Assembly (NCBI GenBank): GCA_002025645.1
Contig: CP018783.1
Span: 3,410,001-3,474,000, forward strand
Direction: 5' to 3'
DNA length: 64,000 bases
From: Curtobacterium pusillum
GTDB taxonomy: Bacteria > Actinomycetota > Actinomycetes > Actinomycetales > Microbacteriaceae
Of this stretch, positions 25,798 to 35,900 are shown one piece after another. Every line of letters begins with the position of its first letter. Position 1 is the stretch's first letter. Both the position numbers and the translations under genes were made by a program. Below the pieces are notes generated by a model. It saw only the letters and a program-made list of their open reading frames with translations, did no database searches and had not been told where the DNA came from.

Positions 25798-26670
25798 GTG
25801 CCCGATCCGTTCATCGACCTGCACGCGCACTCGAGCGTCTCCGACGGCACCGAGCGACCCGCGGACCTCGTCCGGGCGGCAGCAGCCGCCGGACTGGACG
25901 CCGTCGCGCTGACGGACCACGACACGACGGCGGGCTGGGCGGAGGCGACCGCGACCGCGCGCGACCTGCCGCTGACGCTCCTCCCGGGCCTCGAACTCAG
26001 CACCCGCGTGGGGTACCGCAGCGTCCACGTCCTCGGCTACCTCGTCGACCCCGAGCACCCGGGGCTCGTCGCCGAGACCGAGCGCATCCGTGACGGCCGG
26101 CTGTCCCGGGCCCGCCGCATGGTCGACCGCATCGGCCGCGACCACCCGATCACCTGGGACGACGTCATCGCCCAGGCCAGCGAGGGCGCGACGATCGGTC
26201 GCCCGCACATCGCCGACGCGCTCGTCGCCCGCGGCCTCGAGTCCGATCGCAGTGCGGCGTTCCGCGGGATCCTGCACCCGGCCTCCGGGTACTACGAACC
26301 GCACGAGGCACCGACCCCGCTCCGGGGCGTCGAACTCATCCGAGAGGCCGGCGGCGTGCCCGTGATCGCACACCCGGCCGCGTCGTCCCGCGGCATCGTC
26401 ATCGACGAACCGGCCCTCCGCGAGCTCGTCGAGGCCGGACTCGGCGGCCTCGAGGTCGACCACCGCGAGAACCTCGCCCACGGCAAGCGCACCCTGCTCG
26501 ACTGGGCAGCGCGCTACGACCTGTTCGTCACCGGTTCGAGCGACTACCACGGCACCGGCAAGCCGAACCGGCTCGGCGAGCACCGCACGGCCCTCGCCGC
26601 GTTCGACGCCATCCGCGCCGAGGCGACGGGCAGCGAGCCCGTCGTCGGCACCGGCTCACGCCTGGCCTGA
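25798..26670 (+). CDS. PHP-domain phosphoesterase
   Basis: A 290-residue protein with the PHP metal motifs: DLHAHSSVSDG at the N-terminus, ALTDHDTTAGW, PGLELS, and a late SSDYHG. This family includes 3',5'-nucleoside bisphosphate phosphatases (E. coli YciV/RnmAM), and the stand-alone length fits that group. Start GTG 25798 has TACCAT 7 bases upstream. It converges on the DEAD-box gene, with a strong hairpin between. Confidence 0.85.
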   Translation: MPDPFIDLHAHSSVSDGTERPADLVRAAAAAGLDAVALTDHDTTAGWAEATATARDLPLTLLPGLELSTRVGYRSVHVLGYLVDPEHPGLVAETERIRDGRLSRARRMVDRIGRDHPITWDDVIAQASEGATIGRPHIADALVARGLESDRSAAFRGILHPASGYYEPHEAPTPLRGVELIREAGGVPVIAHPAASSRGIVIDEPALRELVEAGLGGLEVDHRENLAHGKRTLLDWAARYDLFVTGSSDYHGTGKPNRLGEHRTALAAFDAIRAEATGSEPVVGTGSRLA

Positions 26671-26707
26671 CCCGAGTCTCGGGCAGCGCGGCTCGCTGGG
26701 CGGGGAC

Positions 26708-26745
26708 GACGAAGGGCCCGTCGCGTCAGCGACGGACCCTTCGTC
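26708..26745. terminator. Bidirectional hairpin between PHP and DEAD-box genes
   Basis: GACGAAGGGCCCGTCGC (26708-26724) pairs with 26729-26745 with one mismatch around GTCA. It lies between two convergent stop codons. Confidence 0.8.
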
Positions 26746-26754
26746 CTGGAGGCG

Positions 26755-28233
26755 CTACTCGCCGTCCGACGTGCCCTGCGGTGCCGAGGCGGTCGCCTCG
26801 GACGACCCGGTGCCGGCCCCGCGACGACGGCGACGCCGGCGACGCTTCGCCGCTCCGTCGCCGGACGCGGCCTCGGTGCCCTCGGCACCAGCGGACTGCG
26901 GAGCCGCCGACTCGGAGGCCGGGGCCTGCGAGGCGGGCTGGTCCGTGCCTCCAGACCGGGTGCGGGTGCGAGGCGGACGCGAGCCGCTGCGCGGACGGTC
27001 GCTCGTCTTCTTGTCGGCGGGGCCACCGGCCGAGGCCGCGTGCGCGGACGCACCGGGGAGACGGCCCTTGGTGCCCTTCGGGATGTCGAGTTCCTCGAAG
27101 AGGTGCGGCGACGACGAGTAGGTCTCCACGGGCTCGGGGATGCCGAACTCGAGGGCCTTGTCGATCAGCGTCCACTTGTGCAGGTCGTCCCAGTCGACGA
27201 ACGTGACCGCGATGCCCGTCTTGCCGGCACGGCCGGTGCGGCCGGCGCGGTGCAGGTAGGTGTCCGGGTCGTCCGGAATCGTGTGGTTGATGACGTGCGT
27301 CACGTCGTCCACGTCGATGCCGCGGGCCGCGACGTCGGTCGCGATGAGCACGTCGCGCTTGCCGGCCTTGAACGCGGCCATGGCGCGCTCGCGCTGCTCC
27401 TGGTTGAGGTCGCCGTGGACCGCTGCGGCGTTGAAGCCGCGGTCCTTCAGTTCCTCGACGAGCTTCGCCGCGGCACGCTTCGTGCGCGTGAAGATGACGG
27501 TCTTGCCGCGACCCTCGGCCTGCAGGATGCGGGCGATGACCTCGTCCTTGTCGAGCGAGTGCGCGCGGTAGATGAGGTGCTTGATGTTGGCCTGCATGAG
27601 GCCCTCGTCCGGGTCGGTCGCGCGGATGTGCACCGGGCGGCTCATGAACCGGCGGGCGAGCGCGACGATCGGCGCGGGCATCGTGGCCGAGAACAGCATG
27701 GTGTGCCGCACCTCGGGGATGGCCTGGAAGATCCGCTCGATGTCCGAGAGGAACCCGAGGTCGAGCATGCGGTCGGCCTCGTCGAGCACCACCTCCTGCA
27801 CGTGCGACAGGTCGAGGAGCCGCTGGCGCTGCAGGTCGATGAGACGACCGGGCGTGCCGACGACGATCTGGGCGCCGGCCTTGAGCTGCTCGATCTGGCC
27901 CTCGTACGCCTTGCCGCCGTAGATCGACACGATGGTCGTCGGGCGGTTCGAGGTGGCGAGCTCGAGGTCCTCGGTGACCTGGACCGCGAGCTCACGGGTG
28001 GGGACGACCACGAGGGCCTTCACACCGGGTGCCGGGTCGGCGCCGAGTCGCTGGATCAGGGGGAGGCCGAAGCCGAAGGTCTTGCCGGTACCCGTCTTGG
28101 CCTGGCCGATGATGTCCTGGCCGGTGAGGGCGAGCGGGATCGTCTGCTGCTGGATCGGGAAGGGCTCGAGGATGCCCTTCGTCGCGAGCGCGTCGACGAT
28201 GTCCTGCTCGATGGAGAGGTCTGCGAAAGTCAA
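26755..28233 (-). CDS. DEAD-box RNA helicase
   Basis: A 492-residue ATP-dependent RNA helicase. Motifs in order: Q motif (FPIQQQTIP), Walker A AKTGTGKT (45-52), PTRELAVQ, GTPGR, LDEADRMLDLGF, SATM, then in the second domain ATDVAARGID and HRAGRTGRAG. The last 120 residues are disordered and end in an unbroken run of eight Arg in KRRRRRRRRGAG, likely an RNA-binding tail. The start is TTG 28233, 5 bases after AAGGTG. A TAGACT -10 lies at 28267-28272 on the minus strand, so this gene has a short leader unlike its leaderless neighbours. The tail coding region holds the repeat core CCGTGCCTCCAG (26943-26954). RhlE-like by motifs. Confidence 0.93.
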   Translation of the reverse strand: MTFADLSIEQDIVDALATKGILEPFPIQQQTIPLALTGQDIIGQAKTGTGKTFGFGLPLIQRLGADPAPGVKALVVVPTRELAVQVTEDLELATSNRPTTIVSIYGGKAYEGQIEQLKAGAQIVVGTPGRLIDLQRQRLLDLSHVQEVVLDEADRMLDLGFLSDIERIFQAIPEVRHTMLFSATMPAPIVALARRFMSRPVHIRATDPDEGLMQANIKHLIYRAHSLDKDEVIARILQAEGRGKTVIFTRTKRAAAKLVEELKDRGFNAAAVHGDLNQEQRERAMAAFKAGKRDVLIATDVAARGIDVDDVTHVINHTIPDDPDTYLHRAGRTGRAGKTGIAVTFVDWDDLHKWTLIDKALEFGIPEPVETYSSSPHLFEELDIPKGTKGRLPGASAHAASAGGPADKKTSDRPRSGSRPPRTRTRSGGTDQPASQAPASESAAPQSAGAEGTEAASGDGAAKRRRRRRRRGAGTGSSEATASAPQGTSDGE

Positions 28234-28324
28234 AGAATCACCTTAGTTCTGGTGGAAGTCCCGACCAGTCTACCGGCGGGCCGGTCGGGCGGGGGTGCGG
28301 GGTCCTTCCCGCTATGCTCGTCGG

Positions 28325-29041
28325 GTGGTGTCGTGGTGGAACCGGAAGCGCGCGGCGGAGCTCGCGTCCGCGTGGCTCGCGTCGCGGAACCCGCGGAACG
28401 CGTCGCCCGTGGAACGCCTGCAGCTGGACGACGTCAGCCCCGAGCTCGACGTCTACCTCGGCCAGGCCGCGTACCTCGAGCTGTCGCTCTACGAGACGAT
28501 GGGCCGCGCCGGAGCCGGTGCCCCCACCCTGTCCGGACGCCTCGTCACCGGTGTGCTGGCGACGACCGCCCTCGAACGGCACCGGACCATCGTCGCCGAG
28601 ATCGAACGCACCGGCGGTGACCCGGCGGCGCTGATGGCCCCCCACCGCGAGGCGATCGACCTGTTCCTCGAGCGGACCAGCGGCGCCGACTGGTACGAGT
28701 CGATGCTCACCGGCTACGTCACCGCCGGCATCCTCAACGACCTGTTCGGCTCGTTGCTCCGGTCCCTGCCCGCCGAGGTCAGGCAGCGCCTGAAGACCGT
28801 GTTCGACGCGCGTGAGGAAGCCGCAGTCGTCGAGGAACTGTCCGCACGCATCGCCGACGACCCGTCCGTCGGGTCGCGTCTGGCGATGTGGGGCCGACGG
28901 CTCGTCGGGGACACCCTGCTCGTCGCCCGCTCGGCGCTGGCGTCCCACGCCCGTGAGGACCAGGAGCGCCTCGAGCCGGTCTGGACCGAGCTCATCGCCG
29001 CGCACACGCGCCGCATGGACGCGCTGGGTCTGACGGCCTGA
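28325..29041 (+). CDS. Ferritin-like fold protein of unknown function
   Basis: A 238-residue mostly helical protein. Helices with YLELSLYETMGRAG, ALERHRTIVAEIE and LTGYVTAGILNDLF suggest the ferritin-like four-helix bundle found next to DEAD-box genes in many actinobacteria; a full set of diiron ligands cannot be confirmed by eye. Start GTG 28325 has TATGCT 6 bases upstream; a second GTG follows directly. It is divergent from the helicase and may share regulation. Function is not known. Confidence 0.72.
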   Translation: MVSWWNRKRAAELASAWLASRNPRNASPVERLQLDDVSPELDVYLGQAAYLELSLYETMGRAGAGAPTLSGRLVTGVLATTALERHRTIVAEIERTGGDPAALMAPHREAIDLFLERTSGADWYESMLTGYVTAGILNDLFGSLLRSLPAEVRQRLKTVFDAREEAAVVEELSARIADDPSVGSRLAMWGRRLVGDTLLVARSALASHAREDQERLEPVWTELIAAHTRRMDALGLTA

Positions 29042-29071
29042 CGCGCGGGCGGGCCGGCATCGGCCCTGGTG

Positions 29072-29368
29072 TCAGGCGCCCTGCGCCTTGACCTGCTCGT
29101 AGTACGCGGTGTCCGCAGCGGTGCGGCGCTTGCCGAGCACCCACTCCGCGACGAGGGCGACGACACCAGCACCGACCAGGGTGACGACCCAGATCCAGGT
29201 CGCGTCGTACTGCCAACCGATCCAGGTCAGGGCCTCCCACAGGACGGCGGCGACGATGCCGCCGACCGCCGGCCCGAGCAGGGAGCCGCGGCTGGAGCGC
29301 CAGGGCACGATGACGTGCGCGACGGCCCCGACGATCAGGCCGCCGAGGACCGCGAAGAGCAGTTCCAC
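29072..29368 (-). CDS. Small membrane protein, YeaQ/GlsB-like
   Basis: A 98-residue protein with three predicted membrane helices (about 2-21, 31-51 and 57-79) and a charged C-terminus. The first helices have the Gly-rich character of GlsB/YeaQ/YmgE stress-response membrane proteins, but the match is loose. GTG 29368 starts 4 bases after the DUF3107 stop codon, so the two genes form an operon. Confidence 0.65.
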   Translation of the reverse strand: MELLFAVLGGLIVGAVAHVIVPWRSSRGSLLGPAVGGIVAAVLWEALTWIGWQYDATWIWVVTLVGAGVVALVAEWVLGKRRTAADTAYYEQVKAQGA

Positions 29369-29372
29369 GTCG

Positions 29373-29597
29373 TCAGGCGACGAAGCCGATGCGACGGGCC
29401 TCTTCCGCGCCGACCTCGACGTACGCGAGCGAGGCGACGGGGACGATGAACCGACGGCCCTTCTCATCCTGCAGGGAGAGGTGCGTCGACTTCGCGTCGA
29501 GGGCCTGCGAGACGGCCTGCTCGATCTCGTCGGCGGTCTGGGCGGTCTCGAACGCGATCTCGCGCGGGCTGTTGGTGATGCCGATCTTGATGTCCAC
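29373..29597 (-). CDS. DUF3107 protein
   Basis: A 74-residue protein, VDIKIGITNSPREIAFET at the start, the conserved beginning of DUF3107 (known in M. tuberculosis as Rv3208A/TB9.4). Function unknown. Start GTG 29597 has TACGCT 6 bases upstream, indicating a leaderless mRNA. First gene of a two-gene operon. Confidence 0.9.
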   Translation of the reverse strand: MDIKIGITNSPREIAFETAQTADEIEQAVSQALDAKSTHLSLQDEKGRRFIVPVASLAYVEVGAEEARRIGFVA

Positions 29598-29746
29598 GAG
29601 CACAGCGTATCCGAGCGGTCCACGGGGACATCGGACGTTCGCCGCAGGCGCACTGGTCGGGATGCTGCGCGGTGTCGGTCGTGGCGAGTGCTCCGTGTCG
29701 GTCGTGGCTGCCGCCCGGTGTCGGTCGCGGCGGTTACCGTACGAGG

Positions 29747-32700
29747 GTGCCCCAGACGACCCTGACACCCGCTCCCGAGGCCGTCGGTGTCGCACGGGCA
29801 CTGGTGTCGGATCCATCCCAGGCGGCGGTGCTCGAGCTGCCGGACGACCGGCACGCTGCCGTCATCGGTGCCCCGGGGACCGGCAAGACCACGACTCTCG
29901 CGCGACTCGTCGCCGCACGGCTCACCCGTGCCGACGCGATCTCGCCCGACGGCCACGCCACCGTCCTCGCGCTGACCTCCGCGCGCACGGCGGCGACCGC
30001 GCTCCGGGACCGCCTCGCGTCCTCGGTGGAGCGCGTCATGCCGGGGGCGCTCGCCCGGACCGTGAACTCCCTCGCGTTCCAGGTCGTCGCGCACGCGGCG
30101 GCGGTGCAGGGGCAGGAGTCCCCGACGCTCCTCACCGGTGGCGAGCAGGACCGGATCATCGCCGACCTGCTCGAGGGGCACGAACTCGACGGCACCGGTC
30201 CGGAATGGCCCGCCCCGATCACCGAGGTCGTCCGGGAGCGCGCCGGGTTCCGTACCGCGCTCCGCGACGTGATGATGCGTGCCGTCGCCGCCGGGGTCGA
30301 ACCCGAGGACATGCGCGAACTCGGGGACGACACCGGCCGGCCGGAGTGGCGTGCCGTCGGGGACTTCGTCGACGAGTACCGCGCCGCGGTGACGTCCTTC
30401 CGTGCCACGAGCCTCGACGCCGCCGAACTCGTCGCCTACGCCACCGCCGCGGTCCTGCGCGGCCAGGTGCCCGCGAGCGTCGCCGCCCTCCGGCTCGTCG
30501 TGGTCGACGACACCCAGGAGCTGGTGGAGGGGGAGATCGCCCTGCTCGGCGCCCTCGCCCGGTCCGGCGTGCAGGTCGTCGCGTTCGGCGACCCGGACAT
30601 CGCTGCCTCGGCGTTCCGCGGCGCCGAGCCCGACGTCCTGGGGCGGTTGGCGGTGCGGCTCGGCGTCGACCGGGTGGACGAGCTCGTGCTCACGACGGTG
30701 CACCGGCACGCCGAACCCATCCGCACGCTCGTCTCGGGCATCACCGGGCGCATCGGCGCAGCGGCAGCCGGACGCCAACGGACCGCCACGGCCACCACGA
30801 CGGACGCCCGGCCGGACGCGGTCGTGCACCTCGAGGGGGCGAGCCGGGCGGCGCTCGTCGTGGCGGTCGCTCGTCGACTCCGCGAGCACCGCCTGCTCGA
30901 CGGGGTCCCGTGGCACCGGATGGCCGTCGTGACCCGCAGCGGCGCCGCGATCCCCGAGCTCGTCCGCGCACTCTCGGTCGCCGAGGTCCCCGCGACCGCC
31001 GGCGCCGCTCCCGTCCGGCCCCGTGACGACACCGCCGCCCGCGCGCTGCTCGACGCGGCTGCGGTGTCCCTCGGGGTGCTCCCGCTCGACGCCGTGCTCG
31101 CGACGGCGTTCGCGACCGGGCCCCTCGGTGGTCTCGACACCCTCGCGATGCGGCGGCTCCGGCTCGCCCTGCGGCGGGAGGAGCTCGCCGGGGGCGGGAC
31201 CCGGACCGCCGACGAACTCCTGGTGGACGCGCTCGGGGCACCCGAACGCCTCGCCACCGTGGACGCCGGCTTCGCCCGCCGCGCGACCCGCCTGGCCCGC
31301 AGCCTCGTGCAGGCCCGGACGGACGCCGACGCGGGCTCCAGCATCGAGGAGATCCTCTGGGGCCTCTGGGAACGCAGTGGGCTCGCGGGCACCTGGGGCG
31401 GGCAGTCCGCGGCCGGGGGCGTCGGCGCCGCCGAGGCCGACCGGCACCTCGACGCCGTGGTCGGGCTGTTCACCGCGGCGAAGCGCTTCGTCGAGCGCAC
31501 GCCGGACGCCCCCGCCCGGGTGTTCGTCGACGACCTGCTCGGCGCCGACCTGCCCGAGGACTCGATCGGCCCGGACCGCACGGCCGGACGGGTCCGCGTG
31601 CTCACTCCCTCGGCCACGATCGGGCTCGAGTGCGACGTCGTCGTCGTGCTCGGGCTGCAGGACGGCGTCTGGCCGAACACCCGGGTCCGGGGCAGCCTGC
31701 TCGACCCGGACGGACTCGTCCGCGCCGCGGCCGGGATCGACCAGACGACGATCGACGACCGTGCCGCCGTGATCGCGGACGAGCTCCGGCTGTTCGCCCG
31801 CGCGGTGTCCCGGGCGACCACCCAGGTCGTCATCGGCACGGTCGCCAACGACGACGAGGCCCCGTCCCCGTTCGTCCGGCTCGTCCCGGTGCCGCCCGAC
31901 CGGCAGCCGACCGTGCACCCGCTGTCCCTCCGTGGCCTCGCCGGTTCACTGCGTCGCCGGGTGGTGGCGTCGGGTGACCACGAGGCCGCGTCCGCCCTCG
32001 CCCGCCTCGCCGAGGCCGAGGTGCCGGGTGCCGCACCGGACGACTGGTACGGACTGGCCGAGCCCTCGACCGAGGACCCGCTCGTCGACCTCGCCGCGGC
32101 TCCCGAGCCCGCGGAGGACGGCGGGGAACCCGTGCCCCCGACGGTGTCCGTGTCGCCGTCCCGCATCGGCACCTACGAGGAGTGCCCCGTCCACTGGTTC
32201 GTGCAGACCTTCGGCGGCAGCGCCCCGAGCCCCGCGATGGGCATCGGGACGATCGTGCACGCGGCGATGGAGCACGCGACCGAGGTCGACGTCGAGTCGC
32301 TCTGGCAGCACGTCGAGGGTCGCTGGGACGAGCTGACCTTCGAGTCGCCGTGGGTCGCCGACCGCGAGCGCGCCCGCACCCGCCGGATGATCGAGGGGCT
32401 CAGCGACTACCTCCGGACCTTCGCGAGCGCCGGGCGACAGCTGCTCGGTGCGGAGACCTCCTTCGCCCTCGTGACCGGTCCGGCCCGGATGCGCGGCAGC
32501 ATCGACCGGATCGAGGTCGACCCCGACGGCCGGGTCAGCGTGGTCGACCTGAAGACCGGACGATCGATGCCGAGCGAGAAGAACGACATGCCCGAGCACC
32601 CGCAGCTCGGCGCGTACCAGCTCGCAGTCGAGGACGGCGCTGTCGAGGGCGTCCCGGCCGGCTCCGAGATGGCCGATGCCCGGCTCGTCTTCGTGCAGAA

Positions 32701-32902
32701 CCCCCGCGGTGGACACGCCTACTCCGAGCGGACGCAGCACGCCTTCGACGACGACGCCCGCGACGCCTACCGGCAGCGCCTGCACACCGTCGCGACGGGC
32801 ATGGCCGGCCGGACGTTCCTGGCGAACGTCGACGACCACTGCGAGAAGGCCCGCACGGGCGTCGAGTGCCGGATCCACGTCGTGGGAGAGGTGACCTGGT
32901 GA
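29747..32902 (+). CDS. adnA: AdnA-type helicase-nuclease subunit
   Basis: A 1051-residue UvrD-like motor with a C-terminal PD-(D/E)XK nuclease domain, one half of the AdnAB enzyme that resects DNA ends for recombination in actinobacteria. Walker A is GAPGTGKTT (41-49); the helicase Walker B reads VVDDTQE rather than DEYQD, fitting the weaker AdnA motor. The nuclease motif is VVDLKTGRS. Of the four Cys of the AddB-type Fe-S site I see TYEECPVHWF and, at the end, CEKARTGVEC: the second Cys of CxxCx5C is Ala. Start GTG 29747 has TACCGT 6 bases upstream. It overlaps adnB by 4 bases (GTGA). Confidence 0.92.
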   Translation: MPQTTLTPAPEAVGVARALVSDPSQAAVLELPDDRHAAVIGAPGTGKTTTLARLVAARLTRADAISPDGHATVLALTSARTAATALRDRLASSVERVMPGALARTVNSLAFQVVAHAAAVQGQESPTLLTGGEQDRIIADLLEGHELDGTGPEWPAPITEVVRERAGFRTALRDVMMRAVAAGVEPEDMRELGDDTGRPEWRAVGDFVDEYRAAVTSFRATSLDAAELVAYATAAVLRGQVPASVAALRLVVVDDTQELVEGEIALLGALARSGVQVVAFGDPDIAASAFRGAEPDVLGRLAVRLGVDRVDELVLTTVHRHAEPIRTLVSGITGRIGAAAAGRQRTATATTTDARPDAVVHLEGASRAALVVAVARRLREHRLLDGVPWHRMAVVTRSGAAIPELVRALSVAEVPATAGAAPVRPRDDTAARALLDAAAVSLGVLPLDAVLATAFATGPLGGLDTLAMRRLRLALRREELAGGGTRTADELLVDALGAPERLATVDAGFARRATRLARSLVQARTDADAGSSIEEILWGLWERSGLAGTWGGQSAAGGVGAAEADRHLDAVVGLFTAAKRFVERTPDAPARVFVDDLLGADLPEDSIGPDRTAGRVRVLTPSATIGLECDVVVVLGLQDGVWPNTRVRGSLLDPDGLVRAAAGIDQTTIDDRAAVIADELRLFARAVSRATTQVVIGTVANDDEAPSPFVRLVPVPPDRQPTVHPLSLRGLAGSLRRRVVASGDHEAASALARLAEAEVPGAAPDDWYGLAEPSTEDPLVDLAAAPEPAEDGGEPVPPTVSVSPSRIGTYEECPVHWFVQTFGGSAPSPAMGIGTIVHAAMEHATEVDVESLWQHVEGRWDELTFESPWVADRERARTRRMIEGLSDYLRTFASAGRQLLGAETSFALVTGPARMRGSIDRIEVDPDGRVSVVDLKTGRSMPSEKNDMPEHPQLGAYQLAVEDGAVEGVPAGSEMADARLVFVQNPRGGHAYSERTQHAFDDDARDAYRQRLHTVATGMAGRTFLANVDDHCEKARTGVECRIHVVGEVTW

Positions 32903-35900
32903 CCGGGGAACAGGTGCTGCAGCCCTCCGACGACGTCCTGGTCGAGGCCCCTCGCCACGACGCGGACACGATCGCCGACGCCCTCGGTCGTCCGCGGCCC
33001 ACCGCGCAGCAGCGCGCCGTCATCGAGTCGCCGCTCACCCCGGCGCTCGTCGTCGCGGGTGCCGGCAGCGGGAAGACCGAGACGATGGCGTCCCGCGTCG
33101 TGTGGCTGCTCGCGAACGGCATGGTGCGTCCGGACGGCATCCTCGGCCTGACCTTCACCCGCAAGGCGGCTGGGGAGCTCTCGGTCCGGATCAACGACCG
33201 GATCCGCGCGCTCGAGGACGTCGGTCTGCTCGACGCCGGCGATGCGTTCGAGGCACCGACGGTGTCGACCTACAACGCGTTCGCCAACTCGGTCTTCCGC
33301 GAGAACGCCCTGCTCGTCGGACGCGACGGCGAGTCCCAGGTCCTCACCGAGCCGTCCGCCTGGCAGCTCGCGCGCCGGGTCGTCGTCGCCGCGCGGGACG
33401 ACCGGCTGGCAGGACTCGACCGCGACGTCGACACCGTCACCGCGGCCGTCGTCGCGCTCGCCGGAGCGGTGTCCGAGCACCTCGTCGAGCCCGAGCGGCT
33501 GCGGCGGTTCGCGATCGAGTTCGCCGGGGTCCTCGAACTGCCGGGCAACAACCGCGGTGCGCCGTACAAGGCGATCACCGACGCCGTCGCCGCGATCGGT
33601 GCGCTCGAGCCGCTGGTCGACCTGGTCGAGGAGTTCCGGCGGCAGAAGGTGGACCGCGGTTTCGTCGAGTTCTCCGACCAGATCGCGCTCGCGCTGGCCG
33701 CCGCCGAGTCCGCGCCCCGCGTGGTCACCGACCTGCGCCAGCGGTACGGTGTCGTGCTCCTCGACGAGTACCAGGACACCTCGGTCGTGCAGACGCGCTT
33801 CCTCGCGCGGCTGTTCCGCGGGCACCCGGTGATGGCGGTGGGCGACCCGCACCAGTCCATCTACGGGTTCCGCGGCGCGAGCGCGGCGAACCTCGCGCGC
33901 TTCCCGCGGGACTTCGCCGACGACAGCGCCGGTGGCGAGCGGCCCGTCACCTTCGCGCTCTCGACGAGCTGGCGGAACCCGGTCGACGTCCTCGCCGGGG
34001 CGAACGCCGTCGTCGCGCCGCTGTCCGAGGCGTCCGAGGTCGACGTCGAACGGCTCGAACCACGCCCCGGGGCCGACGCCGGCACGGTGCACGCGGTGTT
34101 CCCGGAGACCCTCCCGGAGGAAGCCGCCGCCGTCGCACGGTGGTTCGCCGACCGCCGCGCCGCAGACCCGAAGGGCTCGATGGCCCTGCTCCTGCGCTCC
34201 CGGAAGGACCTCGCCGCCTTCACCGGTGCGCTCGGGGACCACCGCGTGCCGTACCACGTGCTCGGGACCGGCGGGCTGCTCCAGCGGCCGGAGATCGTCG
34301 ACCTCGTGGCGTGCCTCCGCGTGCTGCACGACCCGGCCGCGGGCAACGACCTCATCCGCGTGCTCGCCGGTGCCCGGTGGCGGATCGGTGCCGCCGACAT
34401 CGCCGCACTGCACGCCCTGGCCCGCTGGTTGTTCGGACGCGACCACACCCAGCAGCGGTTGGACGACGACCTGACCGCGGCGTTCCGGGCCTCGGTCGCC
34501 GCGGGGGAGCACGGCTCGATCGTCGACGCGCTCGACTTCGTCGCCACCGCCCCGGACGAGCACGGCGCCCTCGCGGACATCAGCGAGATCGGGCGCCGAC
34601 GGATGCGCGAGCTCGGGAAGCAACTCGCCGCCCTGCGGTCACGGGCCGGCGGAGACCTGGTCGACTTCGTCACGCTGGTCGTCCAGGAGATGCGGCTCGA
34701 CATCGAGGTCGCGGCGCACGAGCAGGGCAGCGGCGCCTTCCTCGACGCCTTCATCGACGAGCTCGCCGGCTTCGTCACCACCGACGACCGCGCCGACCTC
34801 GGCGCGTTCCTCGGCTGGATCGACGCGGCCGCTCGACGCGACGACATGGGCCCACGGTCCGAGGAACCCGAGGCCGGCACCGTGCAGATCCTGACGATCC
34901 ACGGGTCGAAGGGTCTCGAGTGGGACGCCGTGGCGGTGCCGCGGATGGTCGAGGGCGGGCTGCCGGCACGTCCGCAGGAGGGCTCCTCGGGGTGGATCGG
35001 CTTCGGGCGCCTGCCGTACGAGTTCCGCGGCGACGCCGACGAGCTCCCACGGTTGGACTGGCGCGGACACGACTCGCAGAAGGACGTCACCCTCGCGATC
35101 GACGCCTACAAGGAGCAGGTCAAGGCCCGCAACGAGGACGAGGAACGCCGTCTGACCTACGTCGCGCTCACCCGCGCGAAGCACGACCTGCTCGTCACCG
35201 GGTCGTTCTGGGCTGGTGGCGTCCGGCCGACCGCGCCGAGCCGGTACCTCCACGACCTGGTCGAGGCGGGCGTGGTCGACGGTGCCGCCGTGCCGGAGGC
35301 GACCGAGCACGAGGAGAACCCCCTCGGCGACGCCGGCGCGACGCAGTCCTGGCCGCACGTGCCGTTCGGACACCGCGCCGCGCGGGTGGTCGCCGCCGCC
35401 GACCGCGTCCGGAACGCCAACCCCGGCGCGTCCGGACGCTTCGCCGCGGACATCGACCTGCTGCTCGCCGAACGCACCGCGAACCGGTCCGCCCGGCACA
35501 CCGTCGTCGTCCCGCACCGGGTGCCGGCATCCGGCTTCAAGGACTACCTCTCCGCTCCGGACACCGTCGCCGAACGGCTCCGCCGACCGATGCCGGAGCG
35601 GCCGTACCGGGCGACGCGCCTGGGAACCCTGTTCCACCAGTGGGTCGAGCAGCGGGCGCGGAGCGGCGGCTCGCTCGAGACCCTCGACGCGTGGGACGGC
35701 GAGCTCGACCTGGACCCCGAGGACGTGGTCGACGCCGCCGCCGAGCCGGTCGTGAGCGACGACGACGCCCGCCGGCTGGCCGACTTCCAGGCGACCTTCG
35801 CCCGGTCACGCTGGGCCGGTCTGACCCCGATCGAGGTCGAGCGGGAGATCCACATCCCGTTCCTCGGCCACAGCGTCGTCTGCAAGCTCGACGCCGTCTA

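Noticed and set aside
29369..31918. Minus-strand frame of about 850 residues opposite adnA, ending in the small membrane protein
   Set aside because: Gly/Arg/Asp-rich shadow without domains; the real gene is only the last 98 codons.
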